A DNA stretch of 64,000 nucleotides from Dryocosmus kuriphilus (GCA_038277395.1 CM076189.1:238020653-238084652), one strand, 5' to 3'; shown: positions 1 through 11,861, counted from the stretch's first letter. Numbers and translations: made by a program. Notes: a model not told the origin generated them from the sequence alone.

Positions 1-1349
1 CAGACAAGGTTGCCACGCTTTTGTTATTCGCTGAGCCGTAATTTGGCTAGCTATAACACTAACTTGGTTGTTTTGGTTGGCCGAAGGAAATAGTCTGGCA
101 TCCTTCGTCCACGGCGTAATCTCTTACGTTTCTTTCTTACTACAATTTACCAATCGCGGGCGCAGTAAGGGAAAGTGACAATGTGTATGTGTTAACCGTG
201 GCGGACTGGGATGGTGCGGAGTTGATTGTTTCATCACTGAAAACAAATTGTGAGTCTCACGCTTCTGATAGTCCATTCCCCCCTTTAATAAAATAAAAAA
301 CGGTCGCCGAGACGGACTCTTTGAACGTCGTCTACGTAAAGCCGAAAGGAGGAATAAAAATTGCCACTTTTACCGTAACATCGTCAAATTTTCCGGTGTG
401 GAAAATTCTCCGTGACTTAGCTTCTGTTGTGCCAAGTGTTATTCGGACTCTAAATTCTCGAATTTTCGTTATCGGGCATTACGCGTGTGCTCTCACGGTA
501 ACGACCCCAGGGGATGGGATCTCCTTCAGAGTCCCCAGTTCCACGAAAATTCCAATAAAATCAAAAACGCCAAAGTTTGGGGTCCGGGCTCAAACCTCAA
601 AATGAGCAAGAACCCTTAACTTTAAACTATAAACCGGGATCACAGGAAAATTCCTAGGGAAACATTGTTAAGATTTCATTGCTCTCAAATCTTTCCGGTT
701 CGAAGCCAACTAGTGCGATTCTCGTGTGACCTCAGTGAGTGAATGCGAAGCAAGGGAGGATCATTAGTGATAAGTGGAGTGCGCATCGCCACGAATTATC
801 ACCAATAAGGACTAGAGTTGCTGACGCAACGCATCATTTCTATTACCGCCCAATAGGGAGGAATTGGATCTGTGTCGAGCTCCTCCATTTCATCCCTAAT
901 GGTAGACGTATGACAAGCTAGGGATTGGTAAGCGAGAACGATGTATCGTTCCTATTTTATATAAATTCTTCTCCATTAATTTAATAATCATATTTATATT
1001 TATCATATTGATTTGCCTTCGACCACATGTAATTGAGTCTAGTTTAATTAGATGTCTAGGAGTTTTCCTTATAAGAAAGGGGACGCACTTCAAAACATAA
1101 TCGGGGTTGAAAGAATATAAACATAAAGTTTTACCAAACACCTATCTCCTAATTTATTTATCACCTTTCAACTTGACATATCTCATCCTCGGATGAGGAT
1201 AGGCGATTTACGATCCCACACAAATAAATTAAGGGATTGAATTCCTCACTAGGTTTCGATCTCTTTCTTGTCTGTAATTCTCCGACCGGACGAAACACTA
1301 TTCCAACTTTTTTTCAACTGGACACGATTGGAATTTGTTAAACTGGTTC
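1..1349. other. No gene recognised
   Basis: This stretch holds only short open frames without recognisable protein features. I found no tRNA fold, convincing repeat or terminal repeat. It is mixed-composition intergenic or decayed repeat DNA upstream (on the plus strand) of the hAT remnant. Confidence 0.5.
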
Positions 1350-2335
1350 GTTACAAATGTATTAAAAAAATAATTATCTGAAATATAAAACCTGGTAGGA
1401 CAATACGCGACGAGAGCTGAATTGTGCATGCCTGATTCGTTTTGCAAATCTTGAAATTTTGCCAAACGTTTTGGCAATGTGCATTGCAATGAACAAAAAG
1501 AGCTCTGAGCTCTTCCTCTCGTAAGCGAGTTTGCAACCCCGAAGATTTTCCCGACAAATTTGCTGCCCCGTCATAGCACTGGCCTCTCAGTTGGTGAATT
1601 GAAATGTTGAATAGACAGAAAACATCTTTGGCGATTTCCACCGGAGTTCCAGCTTTCGTGCCTTTCGTTGAATAAAATCCAACCAAATATTCAGTTGAAA
1701 TGAGCTCGGTCGAAACAGTTCTAATGCAAATCGAAACTTGCTCCATACTTGATAAGTCCGATATGTCATCAAAAAGAATCGCAAAAAATTCCGCTTTCCT
1801 TATTTGTTCTATATTTTCCGATAAAACCTTCGTTGCCATGATTTCCAAAATTTCGTTTTGGACATCAGGACGCAGCCATTTATGACCATTTCGGGCTAGC
1901 CAAGATTTCAATTCCAAGACGTCTTCTGTGCGTTCTTATAATATTTGGAGAAAATTCGAATTTTCGTCATTATCGGCTCCAAGAAGAGCTAGTCCTTGTC
2001 GAGATAATATTTTGATTCTACCAAAAAATTTTTTGAGTGTTATGCGATGATCCATCATTGATTTATAGGTTGCACTGGACAACTGCTAGGCGATGTTTAC
2101 GTTCTTTGAATTATATAAAGGTTGTGCACTTGATATGTGTAAGGAACTTTGAGTGTGAGTTTGTATTCTTTCATTTGCATTATTCCACCCGCAAAATCCG
2201 TTGTCAACCCAAGCCAGTTTAGTTTGTAATTCACTTGTATCCAGTGAAGGCAGCAATTTTTTTTTCGGAGGCTTCGGTGCAGATACTGCAAATCGCTTTT
2301 TTATCTTCCTTCAATCTCAGTCCAACGCGCGAATG
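1350..2335 (-). pseudogene. hAT transposase remnant, ZMYM1/DUF4371 type
   Basis: This is a broken DNA transposase on the minus strand. The best open block (1351-1917) reads like the DUF4371/ZMYM1 class of hAT proteins. Seen in order are a segment with QNEILEIMA, an Asp-containing FDDISD motif where the family has its first catalytic Asp, and GQCYDGAANLSGK where the family has its second. Upstream in the same frame, to about 2030, lie family-typical residues (SRQGLALLG, then NSNFLQIL) followed by an in-frame TAA. Further upstream, to about 2330, a frameshifted piece resembles the TTF-type zinc finger (FCGWNNANERI). The protein fails after VHCNAHC, and the C-terminal dimerisation region is absent. 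It is non-functional. The family call rests on motif memory rather than a search. Confidence 0.75.
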
Positions 2336-3585
2336 CAGCACCCGATAGAGATTGAGAATCTTTTGATTCCAAGTTTAATGTTTCTATAAATAAAAATGTT
2401 TACTTTAATTTATATTAATATATATATTTCGATGTTTTAGATTTAGATTTATACTTCATACTACATATTTCAATGAAACGAAAACTTCTTTTAATTTCAT
2501 ACGATGGAATCAAGGTTCATTTTTTATTAAAAATCCGGAAGAAATTCTATACTTTTCTAATATTAATAGCAAATTGAAGGGTCGGATGCAATAACCACCT
2601 TAGCGCTCGAACACGCGGAGAAGTATTGTCCGCGGAGCAAATTTGGAAGATTGTTCAAATTTGATTTTTGACAGTCCATACTTGTAGAGAATTTTATTGC
2701 GCATCTTTTTTGTATGTCAACCAAATTCTCAGGTTTTTTCTTTTTTTATCTATTTAAGGAAAACGGAATTTTTCGCCGAAAAAAAATTCAATACCATTTT
2801 GCGTTTAACTCGCCAGATCTTTTCCGGGAATTGATATTTTTTCTTGAAAATTTTACGTAACAACATATTGTACGGCTTTTAGAGTGTTTATGAAGTTTAA
2901 AAAACATTTTAGGGCCGTGCAGTGAGTTTTTAAAAATATTTTCTTAGAAATCTTGGATTCATATATACAAACAAAGAAGTTGTGTGAGGAAGTTTCGAAT
3001 TTTGAGAACTTCCAGTGAGAAAAATGTTCCTTAGTATTACGTCCTGAGTTAAAATGAGGGTAGTATAGAAATGGAAAAGTAGAAGATGCTAGTTTCGCTG
3101 ATTATTGTCAGGATGGTAAGTCCTGACCAATTATTTGTGTGAGATCATTGTCACTTGTCAACCCTACGCGAATCGTGTAATTGTAAATAAGGGTATTTCA
3201 CCAATTATTGTAGTTCAGTATGCTTATTATAATAAATTAGTATAAGGGAACAGATTTCGATAGGTATACAGTTATTACTTAAAGATTTACCTTTTGATTC
3301 AAAAGGGCGAGAGAAGGTTGGTTCGTCGCTTTTATCCCTATTCCGAACTGACAACGACGAGAGAAGTTCACAGGGGTAGATTGGTTAGAGTGAAAGGGGA
3401 AAGAACCGTATTCAAAGTGTCTTTCCTTTCACTGATCGAGCGTACTACCGCAGATCGAATCCACTCGTGAGTTTTTTTCCGGATGTATAACACTTTGGGT
3501 TTAACCCGAATTAGACTTTACGATGACCGCGCTAGCCACGATAAAAGGAAATTTGTTCACCGTTAACAAATTGTCCTGAAACTCG
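2336..3585. other. AT-rich intergenic DNA, no gene seen
   Basis: Short ORFs only, with many stops in all frames. No protein motif or terminal repeat was recognised. Confidence 0.5.
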
Positions 3586-3905
3586 AAGTTATTTAACCGA
3601 TCACAGAGGATTACTTTTACAAAGTAATCACTTGTTACTTAGAGGTTCTTTAACTGATCACAGAGGACTATATGCACAAGAAGAAAATACTTAAATAGTT
3701 GACTACTTTCTCTTGCTGCCTGATGTTATTTAACTGATCAGAGAGGACTACTTTTACAAAGTGATTACTTGTGACTTGAGGTTATTTAACCGATCTCGGA
3801 GGACGACGTTTCCAATGTAATTGCAGGTTTATGTTAAGAGTCACGTACTCGTTGCAAAACCGTACATCGGCACGTACTCGTTGCAAAATTCTACATCGGC
3901 ACGTA
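3586..3905. repeat. Degenerate tandem repeats
   Basis: A unit beginning TTATTTAACYGATC and continuing AGAGGA recurs at about 3589, 3648, 3726 and 3783, with spacing of roughly 57-78 bp. Some copies carry the extra block TACTTTTACAAAGT. Immediately after it, a ~30-bp unit (CACGTACTCGTTGCAAAA, then TACATCGG) occurs twice in tandem at 3844-3903. The repeats are non-coding. Confidence 0.75.
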
Positions 3906-4425
3906 TGTTAACATTATCATCCCTCAGTATTTTTAGTTAGTTTGGTAACATTATCTTTGCTATTAAAAGAACGCAAGCTTGCATCAAATTCACGTACAGC
4001 ATGGCTCGTCACCTTGCACGTGCACTAGGACGTTCTCGAATTGCAGATCGAGCGAGTTTGCTAAATTGATGATACAAATGGATAACCTTTTTAGTGAACA
4101 TAATCCTTCTGACGAGATCAGACTGTTTTAAGTGGATTATTATTGATAGATTATTGATTGATTATCGATTAGTTATTAGTTGATTCGATCTTTGAAACCT
4201 TTCTCTATTACCCTTTCGAATCTTAAACTTACATATTAGTTATCGATATATAGTTTTACATTGATGATCCTAATAGTTCGTTAAGTTTCTTATTCATTAA
4301 TGCCTTACTGAAATATTAATCTGTAGGGTTAAATAATGCGATGATGCCAGTTACTTGTTTCTTGGTACTATGATTATTTTATCATTACTGACTTATCAGT
4401 ATTACCCATAATTTCTCTGCACGTG
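3906..4425. other. AT-rich DNA, no gene seen
   Basis: No open frame above background. It holds runs of short TTATTGATTGATTA-like sequence near 4140-4190 only. Confidence 0.45.
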
Positions 4426-4785
4426 CCCAGATAGCCAGAGTTGTAGTTCATCTAGTTGGTGATCAACTTTTTTCGTCAACTTTAAGCCAACATTACGTCA
4501 GCTTCAGAATTTACAACTGTTACCGTCAAGTTGTTGTCCGATTGCGGCAGTAGATTAACGGAAAGTTGCTCTACCAACTTAACCTCAATTTGCGGTTAGT
4601 TTGACAGTAACAAGTTGTAGTTCAACTAGTTGGTGATCAACTTTTTTCGTCAACTTTAAGCCAACTTTACGTCAACTTCAGAATTTCAACTGTTACCGTC
4701 AAGTTCTTGTCCGATTGCGGCAGTAGATTAACGGAAAGTTGTTCACCAACTTAACCTCAATTTGCGGTTAGTTGTGCTATCTGGG
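4426..4785. mobile_element. 360-bp MITE with CCCAGATAGC ends
   Basis: A small non-autonomous DNA transposon. It begins CCCAGATAGC (4426-4435) and ends with the exact inverse GCTATCTGGG (4776-4785). The interior is two near-identical direct copies of a ~174-bp unit, starting TTGTAGTTC at 4441 and 4615, each rich in the palindromic GTTGGTGATCAAC. It has no coding capacity. The same terminal decamer ends the 9.4-kb two-gene transposon at 44990-44999, so that element, or a relative, may supply its transposase. The target duplication is at most TG/TG. Confidence 0.75.
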
Positions 4786-4997
4786 TGGTAACTCATTTTG
4801 ATTATGCTTGGGTTTACTGCTTTATCTTAATCTTTTGCTTATACCATCCTGCTATGGTATAGTGACTTTACCGGCTTTTACTTTACTACTTTATCTGCTA
4901 GCGTACATTCATAATGAGTCGACACATGCTCGAGCGAGTCTAGTCAGCTTTCGCTTGACCAGTTATTATGGTAATGCAGTAAATCAGATTAATTGTT

Positions 4998-5566
4998 ATC
5001 ATGTGTTGCGTTGAAAATTTAAAAATTTTACAAATTAAAAATTAGAGGATGTAACATTAGGGATCAAAGAAGTTTTTCCAAAAAGTTTTAGATCTTTAGT
5101 CATTAGGGGAAAACAGTGAAAGCGATGTGAAAATTATGTGCGGCGCGCCGTGCTCGGCTCGGGTGGCGAAAACATAGCGCGGCGGCACACGAGTGTAAAC
5201 AAATGGTAAATAAATGGAATTTATGTTCACATCACGACAATATCGTTATACGTTCCGCGATTGTTTACTTATCATTGTAAAAGCATTTTAAAATCTTTCT
5301 GGCACGACAAAGATAAACTTTCTCTATGATAGAATCAAAATAAGCAATGAATATCAACATATCTGTAGTGAAAATACACCGCCGCGCTATGTTTTCGCCA
5401 CCCAGGTCGAGCACGGTGCGCCTTACATAATTTTCACATCGCTCTCACTGTTTTCCCCTAATGACTAAAGATCTAAAACTATTTGGAAAAACTTCTTTAA
5501 TCCCTAATGTTACATCCTCTGATTTTTAATTTGTAAAATTTTTATATTTTCAACGCAACACATGAT
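4998..5566. mobile_element. ~570-bp MITE with ~190-bp inverted repeats
   Basis: Two long inverted arms flank a ~185-bp AT-rich core. The left arm (4998-5192) starts ATCATGTGTTGCGTTG and the right arm (5377-5566) is its near-perfect inverse, with only scattered substitutions. The arms share the GC-rich GGTGGCGAAAACATAGCG. There are no coding sequences. A clean target duplication was not found. Such a hairpin-forming element is consistent with a MITE of unknown superfamily. Confidence 0.8.
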
Positions 5567-6244
5567 TTTGATAACCAGATTGGCAAATTTCTTTCATGAA
5601 AGAAACTGCGAAAAGCAAAAGTTTGGTTCACTCGCGATAGAACGTGCTATTCGAAAACCAATCAATTGTTCAGGATTACTGTTGTTGAGACACTCGTAAC
5701 TTCTCATTCGTGCCTCAACGTGTGTCCTCATCCACAGGTTTTCGAGGTAGCATATAATTTTATCCAATTGTTGGCTTGCGTATTTCAAGTCTAAATTAAG
5801 TAAAGTCCATTCAATTTATTTATTCATTTTTTTTTCTTCAGATTTTGCAAGGGAATCAGCCTTCCGACCATTCGACGAACTTTATGTTCTTCACTAAGCG
5901 TTTTCCATTCCTCGACGTGTCGGCATTTTTCAGAACATGATGCTCCTTTTTACACGTATCTTCTTCATCTTCATCACTGTGGATCTGCAGATTTGTTCGT
6001 CGGAGGATGAAAAGTGCGTGTTGATCTCGCAGATTTTGCCTGTGTGATGTTTTTCGCTGCAAATTTCATTCGATGGAGTTTTAGTTTCCTTAAAGCTTTT
6101 TCAATTACCAGCAAAAAAATGCCTCGAGATCTTGTGAGATCGTACTCTGATATTTTTAACAGTGTTGAAAGATAAGAAGAATTATTTTTTGAAAACAAAG
6201 TACTCAAGAAAGAAAGGCACAGAACAGCAGAGGGATATGAGGTT
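5567..6244. other. No recognised gene
   Basis: Minus-strand ORFs at 5594-5788 and 5856-6062 have no motif I recognise and no signs of being genes. The plus strand from about 6130 reads partly open toward the transposase-like ORF downstream and could be its decayed N-terminal region. Confidence 0.4.
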
Positions 6245-7548
6245 TGGACAGACTCAGATAAGGAACTTCCTCTAATGGAGAGGCACAATCTGTACGGATA
6301 TGTGCAAGGCAACTGGAAAAAAATTCAAACTAAGTTGCGTAAACATCATTTTCCTATTTTTGTTTCTTCTGATCCAACTACAGATAAAAGTCGAACGACA
6401 AATGTGTCTGAAGATGGTCACAGTCAAAATTCCTCAAATGTTGAAGTGAACATAGTTCTGATGAACCGGAGAAAAAACCATTGTCGTGTTTAACCGATGA
6501 GTGTGACAGTCTCTGTAGAATGAAAATTGATGTCTCATATGCCAGTTTAATTCAAAAAATCGTTATAACTCCATTTTGTACAGTGATATATTCGCCAGAT
6601 CAAGTAAATATTTATAAAGATTTGCTAAAAAACGAAACTTGTATTTGTTTAACTATTCTACGCGGAGTAATGGATAGTATTAAAATGCGAAGTCATTTTA
6701 CAAATAAAAACAACATTGTTTCAATATGTGCTAAGAATGAAAACAATAATACAATTTTCATTGGACACAACATTTGCGAAATATTGAAAGAAGATAAAAT
6801 AGCGCACTTTTATGAAGATTTTATAACTGTGAAGGATAACATACCTTTACCAAAACAAATTTGTATGGAATACAATATTAGTTTAGTGGACGAAATGTGT
6901 TTAGCTCTAAATGAATGCACATTTGTTGATTACGTCAATAAATGTGTAGCTTTCATCGATGAAAAAGAGAAGCAGACTGAAAAGAATTTAGCCAAGTTAC
7001 CTACAATAGTCGCTAAATGTGTGGTTGGTACAGCAGAAGAGGATAAGCCGTCCGAAACACTTCCACTTAAGTTGCCTCCTGTAGTTTTGCTAGTCGACTT
7101 GATGAGTGTCTTATTTGAAATGAAAAGTTCAGATATTTTAGCTTTGAAACTTCCGACTGTGACAAAGTTTTACCTCAAATGTATAATTTTGTTAAGCCTA
7201 AAACAAGCTTTACGAGAATTCGAAGAAGTTGCCGAATCCATTTTGATTGTACTACTTTCTCCATTCGAAGATGCGAATGTTGAGAATAAAAAAACAGTTT
7301 TGGAAACTGAAATAAATAGTTCTGCTGTTACATCTTTGTATGAGAAACTTGATGACTATTTGACAAACGAGAATTTGATCACGGCATTAACTGTGAATCA
7401 GAATAAGAGCATCGATATTACAGAGTACATTCAGCGTTTAGCAATTAAAGTTCCAGCTAATAACGAAGATGCACCCGATCCTTACTATAGCTCAGAATTA
7501 TACTTTGACGAATTCGGTCCTTTGATTAAAAAAAAATTGACCTTATGA
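6245..7548 (+). pseudogene. Transposase-like ORF, catalytic motifs apparently lost
   Basis: A long open block runs to 7548, with its first ATG at 6520 (~342 residues). A frameshift near 6475 separates it from an upstream piece (6275-6493) in another frame. The layout resembles a common arthropod DDE transposase family in which a segment like 'Y-QVNIYK' precedes a 'SIDATGS' catalytic Asp motif, followed by a 'CDNS' motif and a helical block ending in LSLKQALREFEEVAESIL. Here the corresponding positions read CLTILRGVM and MEYNIS, so the expected Asp residues are missing. The C-terminus keeps DPYYSS but stops early. The family call is from memory and weak. Either this is a dead copy that has stayed open by chance, or a repurposed protein. 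Confidence 0.4.
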
Positions 7549-7689
7549 CTCATAGTTCTGTTCAGCATCTTAAACTTATAACTAAGAAAAAAAAAATGCT
7601 CTGACTCTTTTACTGACTTGCTAAAGCAGCATATATTAGAATCAAATGACAGTGTAAATATTTGCAGATCCAACTTGAACAACAGAACG

Positions 7690-8056
7690 AAAAAGAAAAG
7701 TTACACAAGAAGATACATTGCTGTATCCTAAAAAAAGTAGATACGAAGAAAACTGGAAAGGTAAAAATGTGTGTTACAAAGCACCAGCCGACCTTTATGT
7801 GGATCAGAAAAGTGACGAGACAAGTGATAACTTTCAGCAAAGTATTAATGTTGAAAATGCACTTAATAATCCTTTGCTAAATCCCGAAGGTAATATTGAT
7901 TCTCTGTTGATTACCATGATCAGCAACGAAAATATGGATGGAGCCATCAAGAGTTCAAAAAGCTATGAAAATGAAAATAATGTAAAAAATGATTTCCAGC
8001 CACTTATCAAGTTCTCAATTATCAAGGAATCGTCTCCAGATCTTACGGATGTGTGA
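7690..8056 (+). CDS. Hypothetical ORF, likely transposon debris
   Basis: An open frame of about 110 residues, rich in Asn, Ser and Glu, with no recognised domain. It follows the transposase-like ORF on the same strand, so it may be the decayed tail of the same element or an unrelated low-complexity frame. No start codon is convincing. Confidence 0.2.
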
Positions 8057-8212
8057 AATAGGAATTGATTTTGCACCCATAGCTCATTCATCTTCAGTCG
8101 ATAATTCTACATCATTCAATTATCCTGTCCTTTTAAAATACGATATTTCTTAAGAGAATTCCTGTAGTGTAGCAAATTAAAAAGCCTTGAAAAAGGTAAC
8201 GATTCTTTCCTT

Positions 8213-8560
8213 ATGGATGAATACCTAGCATTTTCCATATCGAGTTGCAATAACGATAAAAACACGAGTAATGATAAAATATCTATGAATGAGAGCGAGA
8301 TGAATGTTAATGTAATTTATGTTGAAGTAACAGTGCCTCTGCATGCTCAAGGTAGCGAAATCTCTACCAAAAGGTCTACAAAGTACCTTAATCCATGTCC
8401 GGATATGAAATTAAAACATGATCAGGCAGTAAAAAATTCTAGAAAGGACATCTTGATTCATAGTGCAAATTCATTGTTACGGCGAAAAGTTAAAAATAAA
8501 AACACCAGTCCTCCAAAAGTAGCTTGTCTTCCTCACTTATTCAGCCGAGTGTATTACTGA
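8213..8560 (+). CDS. Hypothetical protein, 115 aa
   Basis: The ORF begins with a true ATG at 8213. The product is polar, Asn/Ser/Lys-rich and without a predicted membrane segment, signal peptide or recognised motif. It lies on the same strand as the two preceding frames and could be part of the same decayed element. I cannot assign a function. Confidence 0.2.
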   Translation: MDEYLAFSISSCNNDKNTSNDKISMNESEMNVNVIYVEVTVPLHAQGSEISTKRSTKYLNPCPDMKLKHDQAVKNSRKDILIHSANSLLRRKVKNKNTSPPKVACLPHLFSRVYY

Positions 8561-9620
8561 CAAAGACTTTTACATAAACCATAGCTGATGTAACGATGAA
8601 CTTGAATATTAATCATCCAAATTGTGATTATACTGAATGTGACGCTGTTACAACAAGATCATCTTCTCTCCTGCACCACTTTCTACTAAATTTAACAAGA
8701 GTCCAGACGCAATGAAAATATCTAAAAGGGTCTGCTTGGACCACACCATTAGTTTGAACAATTTGTAATTACAAGATGACAAATAGAAAAAGAAAATATT
8801 AAGATTGACGTTCTTTCTTCAAAGAGCATTGCTATTTGCAATGTCCATCCGAGAATCCAATTCAACTTAAGCAAAACTAACAACAGCATTGGAGGTTATA
8901 ACAATTGATAAACTTTGAATTAATAATTTTCTCATTGCACGTGACTACACATCACAACAGTTATATTATTATATACCTTATGCGTACTACGAGAAGTGAA
9001 TTCAATAATTATTTTGACACCATGAGGCAATAAGAATTCGAAGATGTACATATATGTAGATCGAACGTCCGGCAAAAGCAAAAGCCGTTATTTGTAATTC
9101 GTAGAAATCGCGCTACTTCAAAATCTCTCAACTTTGCGAACACGCTTCTGCGCAAGCCGACGCGGGCCTTTCAAAGTGAGACTTTTCATGATTACATTTT
9201 ACATTGCGACGACTTGGCTAATTGTCTGTTGCCTGGAATTTTTTTATTACAAATTTGAACTAATTCACACGTTAGAAAGACTGAAGAATATTTGAAAAAC
9301 GCCAATAATAAGTGAAGCGAGTTACTCACGTGTAAATCTTAAGCCATCAATACCAGCTCTTGATTATTACTTCCTTCGGGGAACCAAGCGAGGTTGTGCA
9401 AAAAAAAAATCAAAAAAACCAAAAAGGCTATCCTGCGACCGGTGAGGAAATTAAATCATCCTTGTGAGTATCACTGCAGCCTGGAGGATTCGTTTGCTCT
9501 ATTGACTGTGTTCGTGATGTCGATGGCTTTGTTTATAAATGCAAAGTACCAAAATTTACGTGTGTTTTGTTTTTTTTTGCTAGCAGCTATATTTAGTATT
9601 TTCAATTACAATTGAAAGGG
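8561..9620. other. No gene recognised
   Basis: AT-rich DNA. A 73-residue frame at 9394-9615 contains one hydrophobic stretch but no start or motif that makes it credible. Confidence 0.4.
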
Positions 9621-9624
9621 GCGA

Positions 9625-9895
9625 ATTCTAAGCTCTGATCACGAATGTTGCAGTGAGAAAGAGTGCTTTGCCATCGTCACATTGTAATGTCAATCCGATG
9701 ACTTGATATGAATGGCTGTAAGCAACTGGATTTACAGCATACGTAATTCCTAAAAAGAATAATAAATGGATTATTAATCTTTGTGAAATTTGATAAGCAA
9801 TACGAATAATCATACAAATTTTCTTTACTTGAGATCCGTAGCAGCAACAGCCAAGTAAGCATAACTTTGAGCAAAACAAAAGTTCTCAACTCCAT
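9625..9895 (-). CDS. Possible small spliced secreted protein
   Basis: On the minus strand an ATG at 9895 opens a hydrophobic, signal-peptide-like segment (MELRTFVLLK, then LTWLLLL). A GTAAAG donor follows, then a TTTTTAG acceptor. Joining them in phase gives a peptide of about 62 residues that ends with a stop near 9628; the second exon reads TYAVNPVAYSH and later LQCDDGKA. This is inferred only from splice signals and composition. I do not recognise the product. It could also be the remains of a larger gene disrupted nearby. Confidence 0.25.
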
Positions 9896-9959
9896 AATGG
9901 TTTTTCATCAGCAGCGTAACGAAGTCCTTAAAATTGATACAATTTCAGCCAATGAACAT

Positions 9960-10895
9960 AACACGCCATGTCTGTTAAAGCCCAGCCAAAACCATTAAAC
10001 ACTGTATAAAGCCAATTCAGCAAACAAACAAAAAAATACACTGAAACAACAGTCCTCCTATTTCAATTAGTGTGACAGTAAAATTGGCAAGAGCTTCGGC
10101 ATTGTAAAAAGACATCTATGTGCTTGGTGAAATTTTAGTTATGCACTCTTCTTGTAATACATTTTCCATTTCATTTCAAATTGTTGAATTGAATATTTGG
10201 TCAATGCTATGGCAGTCTGAATATCCATGAAATCCAAAACTGATATAATGACAAACTTGAGCAGTGAACCAGACCAATGCGATGAGAATTAAGTGACTTG
10301 TGTACCGTGCAATTCTAACATAAAATAATTTGTCAGGTGTCAATGCTCCATACTCGAATGGTTTTCTGTGTGGAACTATTTTATCAACATCCTCTGATGT
10401 GCCAGTTTAGTAACCTTAGAATATAAATATTGTCAATGTTAAACAAGTTTAATTGAAAGAAACTTTAACAATGCAATCAATACTCACTGTTGACAATTGT
10501 GCAGTCTTTCCTCAAAACCTTGAAGGCCGTGGGATGATAGAGTTGAATAGATTGAGTTACACCGATCGGCACAAAAGATTCCTCATGATAAAGCTTGCTG
10601 TACTCGCTCAAATCAGGATGGACTAGATTAGTCCATGCTGATTTGAGCTTATTTTCCTATAAGCTGATTGCAAAGTTCCATTGCACAGCCTCTGTAAGAT
10701 TTCCTCAGCTGTGAAAGCTCTGGTAACGCAAATTTTAATTTTGGCGTAGTATCAGCACATAGTCAATAATATCTGTCTCTTCTCAAGATGACTAGTTCCT
10801 GCTTCTTGCAGGTAAAAATTGTTCACTTCTTTTTCAGCCCTTGAAACGAACCATTCCATTAGGATTTCTTCGACAATAACCATGAGTAGATGAGC
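9960..10895 (-). pseudogene. Exon-like remnants of an unrecognised gene
   Basis: The minus strand has several exon-like blocks separated by stops. One near 10870-10730 reads EEILMEWFVSRAEKEVNN. One at about 10600-10490 ends at a GTGAGT donor and reads ESFVPIGVTQSIQLYHP. One at about 10400-10190 contains a hydrophobic, membrane-like segment (LILIALVWFTAQV). In-frame stops occur inside and between them. The Polinton TIR begins at 10901, so an upstream part may have been cut off by the insertion. I do not recognise the family; a multi-pass membrane protein is possible. Confidence 0.3.
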
Positions 10896-10900
10896 AAGGG

Positions 10901-11508
10901 GGTTTCTGTCCATAGATTCCTGTTACCGACAGTTACCGACAACGAGAACTAAAGCGGTTCATGTCCGTGCTAAGCATCTAGAATGTTCGATGTGACATCA
11001 TTAATTATAGTGCGTAATGAAATTGGCGATAAGTGATAAGGAATTTGTTATTGAAAACATCAGATAAATGAGGTCGGAGGAGTGGTGTATAATGGTGGAA
11101 TGTTTAAAAAGTAATTTAAAGATAAGAGTAAAAAGACCGTTCGACGTATGACCAGCGTTTTATTATCTCACAGGTTTCTTATCTTAACATAAACAATGGG
11201 TATCAAGTTACATAAAATTCTGAGAAATTGCGCAAACAATAGTATCAGGTTACATGGAATTCTTGAGAGATGACGCCATATTACATATTTTCATGCAAGT
11301 TCAAACAGGTATGGTGAGTCACTTCCGGTGATAAGAATGTTGACGCCTGATACTTCATAGTTTTCTTATCTTAACATAAACAATGGGGATCAGATTACAT
11401 AAAATTCTGAGAAATTGTGTAAACCAGAGTATCAGATTACATGGAATTCTTGAGAGATGACGTCAGATTCCCTTCTGGCAAAATATCAAAGGGAGAATCG
11501 ATAAGAAA
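10901..11508 (+). repeat. Polinton left terminal inverted repeat
   Basis: It starts GGTTTCTGTCCATAG and matches the inverse of 27118-27726 with scattered differences. It contains an internal direct repeat of about 105 bp at ~11167-11275 and ~11360-11465. Both copies share CTTATCTTAACATAAACAAT and TGAGAGATGACG. Confidence 0.9.
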
Positions 11509-11826
11509 TGTATGAGTCGAAATAATAACGCGTAGTTATGGAATGTGTCAAAGGGTCTTTCAAGGACAGATTCTTCTCATCATCAGCGTAATCTAATCGA
11601 CATAACTTATTCCTTCCCTAATTTGTGTTACAGAAAAATTAACAAATATTGTTTCCTGGAAATTTGTCCGTTCTTAGAAATTACGTCATCTTCTAAGAAT
11701 GTTTTTAATTGCGCATTACACTCCAAACGTGTCTAGACGTGTTGCTTATAATCTAAAAGCTTCTAGAACTATAAGATAAAGAAGGTGATATTAATAGACA
11801 AAGATAGTACCTACATTAATTGTAAA

Positions 11827-11861
11827 TATATAAGTACATTTCATACTAAATTTTGTCAGTC
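11827..11861 (+). promoter_or_regulatory. TATA + TCAGT initiator, Polinton gene 1
   Basis: TATATAAG at 11827-11834 is followed 29 bp later by TCAGTC at 11856-11861. This is the spacing of an arthropod RNA polymerase II core promoter. It precedes the ATG at 11974. Confidence 0.65.

Noticed and set aside
690..720. GGTTCGAA, resembling a tRNA T-loop
   Set aside because: No matching acceptor, D or anticodon stems could be folded around it.
3586..3905. Regularly spaced repeats as a possible CRISPR array
   Set aside because: Unit lengths vary, repeats are degenerate, spacers are not unique, and the sequence is from an animal.
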